A stretch of DNA of 64,000 bases, taken from NCBI GenBank assembly GCA_027587225.1, contig JAPDDQ010000004.1, positions 124,001-188,000 on the forward strand, read 5' to 3'. Positions 12,295 through 20,897 of the stretch are shown piece by piece. The stretch is from Solirubrobacter taibaiensis (GTDB lineage Bacteria > Actinomycetota > Thermoleophilia > Solirubrobacterales > Solirubrobacteraceae). Below the pieces are notes generated by a model. The model ran no database searches. It worked only from the letters and a program-made list of their open reading frames with translations, and was not told the origin of the DNA. Each line of letters begins with the position of its first letter. Within the stretch, counting starts at the first letter, position 1. Both the position numbers and the translations under genes were made by a program.

Positions 12295-13112
12295 TAGCGC
12301 TTCGAGAACTGCGGCCGCTTACGGGCCTTCTTGAGGCCGGCCTTCTTGCGCTCCTTCACGCGTGCGTCACGCGTGAGGAAGCCCCGGCGCTTGAGCTCGG
12401 ACCGAAGATTCGGGTCCGCCTCGAGCAGCGCCTTCGAGATGCCGTGCCGGAGCGCGCCCGCCTGGGCGGAGACGCCGCCACCGTGCATGGTGGCCACGAC
12501 GTCCATGCGATCCTCGTAGCCGACCGTCTCGAGCGGCTGGCGGATCGTGCGCTGAAGCGTGTGACGGGGGAAGTACTCGTCGAGCGGCTTTTCCCGCTTG
12601 GCGATCCCCGTGATCAGGTACTGGCCAGTGCCCGGCTTGAGCGTGACGCGCGCGACGGCGGTCTTGCGCTTGCCGGTGGCGCGGTAGCGAGCGCCGGCGG
12701 CGAGGTCGATCGACGCGTCCGCGATGGTCTGCGGCAGCTCGTCCTCGTCGCTGTCGGAGTCCGTGGACTCCTCGGCGTCGGGATCCTCGTCCTCGCTGTA
12801 CCGCGTGCGCGACTCCTCGCCCTCACGGACGATGTCGACCTCGAGGTCCATGCCCGGGATCGCCGGCTTCACGCGCGGCGTCTCGTCTTCCTCGATGTAC
12901 TCGAGCTCCTCGTCATCCGCGGACGCCGCGGCATTCGTGATCGAGGTTTCCTCGGCGGCGATCTTCTCGCTCTCGCCCGGAGTCTCGTCGACGATCGCCT
13001 GTTCGCGATCGAGGGCGTCGGCGCTGGGAGTCTCCTGGCCGCCGACGACGTCCTCCGAGGAGATCTCCTCGGGCTCAGGCGTCTCGTTGACGTTGTCGTT
13101 GCTTTCGGCCAT
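12294..13112 (-). CDS. rpsI: 30S ribosomal protein S9 with ~140-residue acidic N-terminal extension
   Basis: The C-terminal ~130 residues are a complete S9: [12 protein letters not shown], the [15 protein letters not shown] loop, and the basic tail ending RPQFSKR that reaches the ribosomal P site. In front lie about 140 residues dominated by Glu, Asp and Ser with no recognised domain. Actinobacterial S9 proteins often have short acidic extensions, but this is far longer. The extension is genuinely in frame, and the ATG is preceded by TAGGAG, 5 bp after the rplM stop. An internal start nearer the core cannot be excluded by sequence alone, but no internal ATG/GTG with a good ribosome site stands out. 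Confidence 0.95.
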   Translation of the reverse strand: MAESNDNVNETPEPEEISSEDVVGGQETPSADALDREQAIVDETPGESEKIAAEETSITNAAASADDEELEYIEEDETPRVKPAIPGMDLEVDIVREGEESRTRYSEDEDPDAEESTDSDSDEDELPQTIADASIDLAAGARYRATGKRKTAVARVTLKPGTGQYLITGIAKREKPLDEYFPRHTLQRTIRQPLETVGYEDRMDVVATMHGGGVSAQAGALRHGISKALLEADPNLRSELKRRGFLTRDARVKERKKAGLKKARKRPQFSKR

Positions 13113-13117
13113 TGCTC

Positions 13118-13558
13118 CTACTTGCTCTTGATCAAGGCCATTGCCTGCGGCTGCTGCGCGACATGGGGATGGTCCGGGCCGGCGTACACCTTGAGCTTCG
13201 TCAGCTGCTTACGGCTGAGACGGTTGCGGGGCATCATGCCCTTGACCGCGAGGCGGATGACCTCTTCCGGCCGGCGCTCGAGCATGTCGTTCAAGGTGCG
13301 CGACTTCAGACCACCCGGGTAGCCCGAGTGGCGGTAGTACATCTTCTCAGCGCGCTTCTGCCCGGTGACCGAGATCTTCTCCGCGTTCACGACCACGACG
13401 AAGTCGCCCGTGTCGATGTGCGGGGTGTAGGTCGGCTTGCGCTTGCCGCGCAGAGCGTCGGCGATCTGGGTGGCGAGACGGCCGAGGGTCTGGCCCTCAG
13501 CGTCGACGACGAGCCAGTTTCGCTCGCGGTCCGTGGGTTTGGCGACGTAAGTCTTCAT
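13118..13558 (-). CDS. rplM: 50S ribosomal protein L13
   Basis: 146 aa from the ATG at 13558, giving the canonical start [16 protein letters not shown] longer frame begins 10 codons upstream but has no homology to L13 there. Typical L13 segments include [38 protein letters not shown] and MLPxN-like [12 protein letters not shown]. First gene of the rplM-rpsI-glmM transcription unit. A purine-rich GAAGAGAAGA precedes the start. Confidence 0.98.
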   Translation of the reverse strand: MKTYVAKPTDRERNWLVVDAEGQTLGRLATQIADALRGKRKPTYTPHIDTGDFVVVVNAEKISVTGQKRAEKMYYRHSGYPGGLKSRTLNDMLERRPEEVIRLAVKGMMPRNRLSRKQLTKLKVYAGPDHPHVAQQPQAMALIKSK

Positions 13559-13666
13559 TCTTCTCTTCAGAAGGCGTAGAAACACCACGCGAGGACCGCG
13601 CGGCGACGGAGCATGATAGCGAGAACGTCGAGCCCCTAGACGATCTGACGGGGCCCGTTGCGCTCT

Positions 13667-16600
13667 CTAGCCGCGCGCGACCCGCTTGGGGGCCGGCGTG
13701 GATGTGCGCTGCCGCTTGCCGGCCGCGTGGGGCCGACGGGCGCGGTAGCGCTTGATCTTGACAGCCTTGCCGCTCGGCTTGGCCTTCTTGGCCCGTTTGG
13801 TGGTGACCGTACGGGCGCCGCGGGAGGCCGCGGACAGCGCCGCCGAGCGGACGGGCGTGGTCATGTCCGTCTGGATCTCGGCCGCGCTCAGCGCGCGGTT
13901 GTAGACACGGAGCTCGTCGAGCTGACCGTTGAGCCACTCCGCCCACAGCGCGTTGCCGCCGAACCGCAGCGGCTGCGTGCTGCTCACGATGGCGCCCGTC
14001 TGCGCGCGAGCGCCCACCAGGACTCCGTCGACGTAGGTGCGGATCTGCGTTCCGTCGTACGTGACCGCGAAGTGCGTCCACCGGTTCAGCGTCGGCGCGG
14101 CCGTACCGGTCGCCCACAGCTCGCCCGGTGTTGACACGTGTCCCCCGGGGAGCCCGCGGTCACCGATCGGGTACAGCGCCCAGGCGAGCCCGTCACTGGT
14201 CTCCTTGACCATCAGTGTCCGCCACGACCAGCCTGCCTCCGTGAGGTACGCCCAGCCTTCGAGCGTCATCTGCGCACCAAGATTGAGCGACGCGTTGTTC
14301 GCGACCGTGACCCAGTTGTTGCGGCCGTTGAAGGACAGACCGCCGCCGCCGAGCCGGCCCGCGGTGCGGGTCGCGCCGGAGATCGTGCCGTTGTTGCCCT
14401 TGCCGGAGCTGTCCGTCGCGGTCGTGCCAGCCCCCTCGTCGAAGCCCCACGCGCCGACCAGGCCGGCGCTCGCCGCCTGTGTGACCGTCAGCGTGACCGG
14501 GATGGTGACCGGCGATCCGGTCGCACCGGGCGCCGTGATCGTCACGGACCCCGTGTGCGTGCCGACGGTCAGCCCCGTGAGCGACACGCTGACGGAGACC
14601 GATCCCGGCGAGCTCCCGCTCGACGGCGTGGCCGACAGCCAGGCCTGGTTGCCAGCCACGGTGAACGGAAGTGTCCCGCCGCCCGTGTGCGAGACAGCGA
14701 TGGCCTGCGCGGCCGGGGCCGCACCGCCGGAGGTGCCGTTGAAGGCCAGCGCGCTCGGCGACGCGCTGAGCGCCGGCGGCGCCGCGACCGCGAGCGTCAC
14801 GGTGATGGTCTTCGTGCCGGCCGCACCCGCGTCGACCGTGATGTGCCCGGTGCGATCACCCGGAGCCAAACCGCTCAGGTTCACCGACACCGACACGTCA
14901 CGCGGCGCGGCACCACTGCCGGGCGAAACCGACAACCAGGCCGCATCACTCTGCGCCGTAAACGACAGCGAACCGCCACCCGAGTTCGACACCGACACCG
15001 ACTTCGCCGACGGACTGGCGCCGCCCTGCGTACCCGCAAACGACAACGCCTCCGTCGAGAGCGCCAGCACCGCGGGCCGCTCAGCCACCGACAACGTCAC
15101 GGTCACCGTCTTGGTCCCAGCAGCGCCGGCATCGACGGTGATGTGCCCAGTGCGATCACCCGGAGCCAAACCGCTCAGGTTCACCGACACCGACACGTCA
15201 CGCGGCGCGGCACCACTGCCGGGCGAAACCGACAACCAGGCCGCATCACTCTGCGCCGTAAACGACAGCGAACCGCCACCCGAGTTCGACACCGACACCG
15301 ACTTCGCCGACGGACTGGCGCCGCCCTGCGTACCCGCAAACGACAACGCCTCCGTCGAGAGCGCCAGCACCGCGGGCCGCGGAGCGACCTGCAGCGTCAC
15401 GACGATCGTCTTGGTCGAAGCGCCGGACGTGACCGTCACGTGGGCGGAGTGCTCGCCGGGCTGGAGCCCGCCGAGGTCCACGGAGACCGAGAGGTCGCGA
15501 GGGGCGGTGCCGCTGGCGGGCGTGACGTGCAGCCAGGCGGTATCGCTGGTCGCGGTGAAGTTCAAGGTGCCGGGGCCGGCGTTGGACACGGACACGGTCC
15601 GGGCAGCCGGGTTCGCGGCGCCCTCGATACCGCTGAACGCGAGCGTCGAGTGCGACAGGGCGAGCTCGGGCGCGCCGACCACGGTCAGCGTCACGGCGAC
15701 GGACTTGGTGCCGGCCGCGCCGGCGTCGACGGTCACGCGTCCCGTGTGGTCTCCGGCCGCCAGGCCTTCCAGGTCGACCGACACCGAGAGTGTCCCGGGC
15801 GCGGTGCCCGAGTGCGGGGACACCGTCAGCCAGTCCTGGTCACTGCTCGCGGAGAACGACAGCGTGCCGCCGCCAACGTTGGACAGGGAGATGGACCTCG
15901 CAGCCGGATCGGCGCCGTTCTCGACGCCGGAGAACGCCAGCGCACTCTCGGACAGCGCCAGCACGGGATCGCGCTCGGCGACCGTGAGTGTCACGGCGAC
16001 CTGCTTTTGGCCGGCGGGGCCGGCCTCGACCGTCACGACGCCGTGGTAGGTGCCCGCGAGGAGGCCCGCGAGGTTCACACCGACCGACAGGTCTGCCGGC
16101 GCGGCACCGGTCTCCGGTGTCACGAACAGCCAGTCCTCGTCGGTCGTGGCCATGAAGCTCAAAGAGCCGCCGCCGGTGTTGCGAACAGACAACGAGCGGG
16201 CGGTCGGGGTCGTGCCGCCCTCGACGGCCGAGAACGACAGCGTCGAGCCCGAGACCTCGAGCGCGGCCGGCGGCGCGTTGATCGTCAGCGTGACGGTCAC
16301 GGTGCGCGTACCCGCGCTGCCCGCGTCGACGGTCACGTCACCGGTGCGGGTGGCCACGCCGAGTCCGGCGGGATCGATCGTGATCGTGAGGTCGCCGGGC
16401 GCCGCGCCGGAAGCGGGCGTGACGCGGAGCCAAGCGCGGTTAGTGGAAGCGGTGTACGACAGCGCGCCGCCGCCCGTGTTCGTGACCGCGACCGTCTGCA
16501 CGGCCGGCGCCGCACCACCCTGCTGCGCGCTGAACGCGAGTGCGTTCGTCGCGAGGGTGAGCACGGCCGGACGCGGCGCGACCGTCAGCGTGATCTTCAC

Positions 16601-19600
16601 CGTCTTCGACCCGGCGCTGCCGGCACCGACGGTGATGTTCCCGATGTAGGTACCCGCGGCCAGACCCGACGGATCCACCGCGACGGTCACCGCCCGCGGC
16701 GCGGACCCGCTGGCCGGCGTCGCGCTGAGCCACGCAGCATCGTCGGAGACCGTGAAGTCGAGATCCCCGCCACCGTCGTTGGAGACCAGGAAGGACCGCG
16801 TCGCCGGAGCGGAACCGCCCTCGGTCGCGGCGAAGTCGAACGCGCTGTCCGACACGGCCAGCTTCGCCGGCGGCGGGACCACGGCACCTGCGGTGCCCAT
16901 GACGTACCCGGAGACCGGCCCGTCAGACCAGATGCCGAGGGCCGACCAGGAGAGCGGCAGGGCGCTGAGCGTGCGACTCAGCGTCGTCTGCTCCGGCCCG
17001 CCGACGCCACCGGCACGGTCACGCCAGACGAGTGAGCCGCCGCTGCCGACGGGGTTCAGGAGCGCGAACCAGTACGGCGTCCCGGCGGTGAGCGCGACCG
17101 GCGTGGCCAGCGTCACCTCGTTCCACGCGCCCTTGACCACGGTCGTGACCGACCCGGTGCCGAGCAGCGTTGCGGGCGATCCGCCGAAGTCGCTATAGAG
17201 ACCGAGAACGAGCTGGTTCGCGGTGTTCGCGCTGTCGATGTAGAGCCGCAACCGGCTCGCCACACCGTCGGATGCGCCGCTGATCCGATATGCCTCACCC
17301 GCGCCCGGAGGCTGGGAGGACGCGTTCGAACCGACGACCGTCGCCCCGCCGAGCGTGTCGGTACCGGGAGCCGGAGCAGTGGACACGATCAGCGTCACGG
17401 GAATCGTTCCCGGCGAGCCGGAGATCGCACCGGCGTCGATCGTGATGGTGGCGTTGTAGGTGCCCGCGCTGAGGCCGGCGACGTTGACCGCGACGCTCAC
17501 CGTGCGCGGTGCCGAGCCCGAGGTCGGCGTGACCGTCAGCCATGACGCCGAGTCCGAGGCCGTGAAGTTCAGATCCCCGTCACCGGTGTTGGTCACATTG
17601 ACCGTCTTGGCCGACGGGTTGGCGCCGCCCGCAACCGCGTTGAAGGAGAGGGACGTCGGCGACGTCGCGAGCACCGGGTGGGCCTGCGGCGCGACCGTCA
17701 CCGTCACCGGGATCGACTTCGGTGATCTGGACGCGCGCCCGGCGTCGACGGTCACGGAACCGGTGTGCGTGCCGGCGGCGAGCCCTGTCGTGTCGACCGT
17801 GACCGCGATGTCGCGCGGAGCCGTTCCGGTGGCCGGCGTAGCCGACAACCACGTGCGATTGGACGACGCGCTGAACTCGAGTGTTCCTTCGCCCGCATTG
17901 GAGACGCTGAGCGTCTTGGCGGAGGGACTCGCCGCGCCTTCAGTCGCGCCGAACGTCAGCGAGGCCGGCGTGACGTCGAGCACGGAGGGCACGGGCCCGT
18001 CGGTGGAGCCCAGGACGTAGGCGGACAAAGGTCCGTCCGACCAGCGCCCGAGCGTCGACCACAACGGCGGCAGCATCGTGAGGTCACGCGTGAGGCTGGT
18101 GCGCTCGGGGCCACCACCGGCCGGCGTCGCGCGATCGCGCCAGGCGAGCTGGCCACCGCTGGTTAGCGGATTCAGGAGCGAGAGCCAGTAGTACTGGCCT
18201 TCCTCGATCTCGACGCTCGCCGGAAGCGGCACCTCGTTCCACTCGCCCGGGGTGACGTGCTCGCTCGTCCCCGCCCCCAGCAGCGAGCCCGGCTCGCCGA
18301 AGGTGTCCGAGTAGAGGCCGATCGTGAGCGCGTTCGCGGTGCTCGTCTGATCGATGAAGGCGCGCAGCTTGCTGCCGTTGCCCGTAGTCTCGGCGCGGAA
18401 ACGGTACGCCTCGGCGCCGCCTGGACCGACCGACGACCGGTTCGAGCCGACCGTCGTGTGGCCGCCGAGCGTGGTCGACGTCGACGCCACGAAGTTCGCG
18501 TGGTACTCGGTGTCCTGTGTCGGGGAGATGCTGCGCGTGCGGTCGGAGCCGTCATTCCACGACGCGAAGTCGACGTCATGGCCATCGATCGCCTGCGGCG
18601 TGCCTGCCGTCAGCGTCGACTGCGAGCCCTCGATGACCGTCATCGTCGCCGGTGTCGTGAGCGTGTAAGAGCCGTAGTTGAGCTCCGCGCCGGAGGGCGT
18701 GCTCGTGAACGTGAGATCGACGGTCCTGGGATGGATGTTGACCGTCTTGGTCGCCGTGAGCCCATGCGAGTCGGTGGCCGTGAGCACCAGTTCCAAGTAG
18801 GAGGGCCAGTCGTGATCCGGAGCGGTGAACGTGCCGGTCGCGACTCCCGCGGTGTTCTGGGCGGTGTGCGTGTGGCACGAGCCTTCCTGGAACCGCGAGC
18901 AGTGGCGGATGTTCAGCTGCCATGAGAGGCCACTCGCCGGGATCGCGTTCCCGGCCGCGTCGACGGCCTCCCCGGAGAAGGCGATCTCGTCATTGGTGGC
19001 CCACGTGTACGTCGTGGTCGGTGACGTGATCACGGGTCGCGGCAGCTCGCCGGCCGTAATCATCACGCTCATCGTGTCCGTGAGACCGCCGTTGTCGGTC
19101 ACGCGCAGCTTCGCGATGTGACGCCCCGGCTCGGTGTACGTGAACGTCGGCGCGACTCCGGTCGAATCGTCGAACGTGCCGTCGCCGTCGAGGTCCCACG
19201 CGTAGGAGATCTCGTCCCCGTTTGAGTCGCTGGACTCGGAGCCGTCGAATTGCACGTGAAGCGGCACCGGACCGGAAGCCGGTTCCGCGGTCGCGAGCGC
19301 GCTCGGGGTGCCGTTGCCGCCCGGGTACGCGATGCGACGGATCGTCCCGCCCTCGATGTCGGAATACCACAGCGCGCCGTCTGGCCCCTGCTGCAGGTAG
19401 ACAGCACCCGCAGTGCCGCGCTGGAACAAGCGCACGTCGGATGCGTCCGGCAGACCGTCCTCGCCGGCCGGCATCCACCAGATGCAGCCCCGCGCATAGT
19501 CGGTGAAGAACAAGCCGTTCTGGTAGGCCGCCGGGAAGTTGCCGCCGGAATAGAAGGAGATGCCGGTGATCGACGACGAGTACATGCCGCACCCGTCGCC

Positions 19601-20815
19601 GTCGACCATCGACGAACCGTGCTGGTAGACGAAGTACGGGTCCTCGACCGCGTTGGGCCCCTGCTGGTAGAGCGATTCGCACGCGTTGACGCCGAGCGCG
19701 CGATACGCGCCCATCACCGCGTCGCCCTCGTAACAAGGCCACCCGTAGTTCTCGGTCGGGCCGGCGAGCGGATCCTCGATCCGGTCGATCTCCTCCCACG
19801 TGTCCCACCCCACGTCGCCCGCCCAGATCTCGTTCGTTCCCGGGCGGAACGTGAAGCGGTACGGGTTACGGAACCCATAGGCGACGATCCGGCGGCGATT
19901 CGCGTTCGGGTCGTTCGCGTTCGGGTTATCCGACATCGCCTGACCCGTGTCGGGGTCGACACGCAAGATCGCGCCGTCGAGCGAGACCGGGCGGCCCGCC
20001 TCGCGCCGGTAGGACTGGCTGCGCAGCGCGCCGCCCTGCGCCGTCGGCGGGGTGAGCACGGAGCCGGCGGTGCCGGGCGGGTCACCGCACGGGTTAATCG
20101 GGGCCCCGTCCTGGCCGTAGTCGGCGAACGTGTACGACGCGCCGTCGCCCGAGCCGACGTACAGGGCGCCGTCGGGTCCGAACTGGATCGTGCCGACCGA
20201 GTGCGTCGGGTACTGCTGGCACCAGTCCTCGATCAGGACCTTCTCCGTACCGTCGGGCGAGAGGCGCGAGAGGCGTCCGGTGACGACGCAGCCGTCTGCG
20301 TTGGCACCGGGCGGGGTCGGGCAGCTGTCGTTCGGCCACCGCGGCTCAGTCGCCGAGTTCGGGTCCTTGTTGTAGGTGTACAGCGCGTAGATGTAGGGCC
20401 GTCCGCGATCGAACTGCGGGTCCACCGCGAGCCCGAGCAGGCCGCGGTCCCAGAAGTCGGCGACCTGCGTGCGCAGGTCCGCGTACACGGACGGAGTCGA
20501 GTCGTTGACGCCGTCGTAGGTGACGATCATGCCGCTCTTGAGCGCGACGAACACGCGTCCGTCCGGCGCGAAGCGAAACGCCGTCGGCGCAGCCAGGCCG
20601 CTCCACACCGTCGTCTCGGTGAAACCACTGGGTAGGTCGGGCGCCCGCTCCGCCACGCCCATCAGCTCTTCAGCGGCAGCCGAGTCGAACGGTGCCGTCC
20701 CGGGCGCGCCCAGCGACCCGGCGGCCGCGTGAGCGACGACCGGTGCGACGAGGAGCGCGAACAGCGCGCCGATCAGGGCCAGGGCAGCAGGAGTCCATCG
20801 GGTGGCGCGCGACAT
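13667..20815 (-). CDS. Giant secreted PQQ-type sugar dehydrogenase with PKD, ten BACON-like repeats and LamG
   Basis: 2382 aa from ATG 20815, followed by a signal peptide. Residues ~35-500 are a glucose/sorbosone dehydrogenase beta-propeller (AFRFAPDGRVFVAL, RGLLGLAVDPQF, YGFRNPYRFTF, ENYGWPCYEG). A PKD domain (SSDSNGDEISYAWDLDGDG) follows, then two copies of a ~150-residue module ending SDGPxSxYV, ten ~95-residue BACON-like Ig repeats (FxxxxGGxxPxxxxxxVxNxGxGxLxF ... WLxVxPxSG), and a C-terminal LamG domain. The last ~50 residues are very basic (KRAKKAKPSG, KIKRYRARRP). The family oxidises sugars with PQQ, or is catalytically inactive in some members; the usual HP after GLLGLA is DP here. 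Probable extracellular carbohydrate-active protein. Repeats 8 and 9 are almost identical at DNA level. Confidence 0.88.
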   Translation of the reverse strand: MSRATRWTPAALALIGALFALLVAPVVAHAAAGSLGAPGTAPFDSAAAEELMGVAERAPDLPSGFTETTVWSGLAAPTAFRFAPDGRVFVALKSGMIVTYDGVNDSTPSVYADLRTQVADFWDRGLLGLAVDPQFDRGRPYIYALYTYNKDPNSATEPRWPNDSCPTPPGANADGCVVTGRLSRLSPDGTEKVLIEDWCQQYPTHSVGTIQFGPDGALYVGSGDGASYTFADYGQDGAPINPCGDPPGTAGSVLTPPTAQGGALRSQSYRREAGRPVSLDGAILRVDPDTGQAMSDNPNANDPNANRRRIVAYGFRNPYRFTFRPGTNEIWAGDVGWDTWEEIDRIEDPLAGPTENYGWPCYEGDAVMGAYRALGVNACESLYQQGPNAVEDPYFVYQHGSSMVDGDGCGMYSSSITGISFYSGGNFPAAYQNGLFFTDYARGCIWWMPAGEDGLPDASDVRLFQRGTAGAVYLQQGPDGALWYSDIEGGTIRRIAYPGGNGTPSALATAEPASGPVPLHVQFDGSESSDSNGDEISYAWDLDGDGTFDDSTGVAPTFTYTEPGRHIAKLRVTDNGGLTDTMSVMITAGELPRPVITSPTTTYTWATNDEIAFSGEAVDAAGNAIPASGLSWQLNIRHCSRFQEGSCHTHTAQNTAGVATGTFTAPDHDWPSYLELVLTATDSHGLTATKTVNIHPRTVDLTFTSTPSGAELNYGSYTLTTPATMTVIEGSQSTLTAGTPQAIDGHDVDFASWNDGSDRTRSISPTQDTEYHANFVASTSTTLGGHTTVGSNRSSVGPGGAEAYRFRAETTGNGSKLRAFIDQTSTANALTIGLYSDTFGEPGSLLGAGTSEHVTPGEWNEVPLPASVEIEEGQYYWLSLLNPLTSGGQLAWRDRATPAGGGPERTSLTRDLTMLPPLWSTLGRWSDGPLSAYVLGSTDGPVPSVLDVTPASLTFGATEGAASPSAKTLSVSNAGEGTLEFSASSNRTWLSATPATGTAPRDIAVTVDTTGLAAGTHTGSVTVDAGRASRSPKSIPVTVTVAPQAHPVLATSPTSLSFNAVAGGANPSAKTVNVTNTGDGDLNFTASDSASWLTVTPTSGSAPRTVSVAVNVAGLSAGTYNATITIDAGAISGSPGTIPVTLIVSTAPAPGTDTLGGATVVGSNASSQPPGAGEAYRISGASDGVASRLRLYIDSANTANQLVLGLYSDFGGSPATLLGTGSVTTVVKGAWNEVTLATPVALTAGTPYWFALLNPVGSGGSLVWRDRAGGVGGPEQTTLSRTLSALPLSWSALGIWSDGPVSGYVMGTAGAVVPPPAKLAVSDSAFDFAATEGGSAPATRSFLVSNDGGGDLDFTVSDDAAWLSATPASGSAPRAVTVAVDPSGLAAGTYIGNITVGAGSAGSKTVKITLTVAPRPAVLTLATNALAFSAQQGGAAPAVQTVAVTNTGGGALSYTASTNRAWLRVTPASGAAPGDLTITIDPAGLGVATRTGDVTVDAGSAGTRTVTVTLTINAPPAALEVSGSTLSFSAVEGGTTPTARSLSVRNTGGGSLSFMATTDEDWLFVTPETGAAPADLSVGVNLAGLLAGTYHGVVTVEAGPAGQKQVAVTLTVAERDPVLALSESALAFSGVENGADPAARSISLSNVGGGTLSFSASSDQDWLTVSPHSGTAPGTLSVSVDLEGLAAGDHTGRVTVDAGAAGTKSVAVTLTVVGAPELALSHSTLAFSGIEGAANPAARTVSVSNAGPGTLNFTATSDTAWLHVTPASGTAPRDLSVSVDLGGLQPGEHSAHVTVTSGASTKTIVVTLQVAPRPAVLALSTEALSFAGTQGGASPSAKSVSVSNSGGGSLSFTAQSDAAWLSVSPGSGAAPRDVSVSVNLSGLAPGDRTGHITVDAGAAGTKTVTVTLSVAERPAVLALSTEALSFAGTQGGASPSAKSVSVSNSGGGSLSFTAQSDAAWLSVSPGSGAAPRDVSVSVNLSGLAPGDRTGHITVDAGAAGTKTITVTLAVAAPPALSASPSALAFNGTSGGAAPAAQAIAVSHTGGGTLPFTVAGNQAWLSATPSSGSSPGSVSVSVSLTGLTVGTHTGSVTITAPGATGSPVTIPVTLTVTQAASAGLVGAWGFDEGAGTTATDSSGKGNNGTISGATRTAGRLGGGGLSFNGRNNWVTVANNASLNLGAQMTLEGWAYLTEAGWSWRTLMVKETSDGLAWALYPIGDRGLPGGHVSTPGELWATGTAAPTLNRWTHFAVTYDGTQIRTYVDGVLVGARAQTGAIVSSTQPLRFGGNALWAEWLNGQLDELRVYNRALSAAEIQTDMTTPVRSAALSAASRGARTVTTKRAKKAKPSGKAVKIKRYRARRPHAAGKRQRTSTPAPKRVARG
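14851..15380 (-). repeat. Near-perfect 300-bp tandem duplication inside the BACON-like repeats
   Basis: Bases 14851-15080 recur without a visible mismatch at 15151-15380, a period of exactly 300 bp or 100 codons. The duplicated unit is one BACON-like repeat (PAVLALSTEALSFAGTQGG onward), while the other eight repeats in the same protein have diverged strongly. This indicates a recent in-frame duplication or gene conversion. An assembly artefact is unlikely because the 70-bp linkers between the identical blocks differ at several sites. Confidence 0.95.
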
Positions 20816-20840
20816 GGGTCCTGACCCTAGGCGGTCGCAT

Positions 20841-20880
20841 ACGTCCACATGCTGGCCCTAGGTGCAGGATTGTTGGACGT
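20841..20880. promoter_or_regulatory. Inverted repeat ACGTCCA-N26-TGGACGT between two LamG genes
   Basis: ACGTCCA at 20841-20847 and TGGACGT at 20874-20880 are perfect inverted half-sites with a 26-bp spacer. They lie in the 82-bp gap upstream of the sugar dehydrogenase gene (minus strand) and downstream of the copper oxidase gene. They could be a regulator site or chance; related CGTCCA words also occur upstream of the copper oxidase gene. Confidence 0.3.
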
Positions 20881-20897
20881 GATGAGAGCCGCGTGGG

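Noticed and set aside
13559..13588. Ten-residue N-terminal extension of L13
   Set aside because: L13 proteins begin at MKTYxxKP; the upstream codons have no counterpart in the family.
14851..15380. CRISPR-like or satellite repeat
   Set aside because: The repeat is 300 bp, in frame, and encodes protein domains; no short repeat-spacer pattern.
14138..17035. 965-codon plus-strand frame opposite the BACON-like repeats
   Set aside because: Its apparent repeats only mirror the repeats of the real gene; Arg/His-rich low-quality composition.
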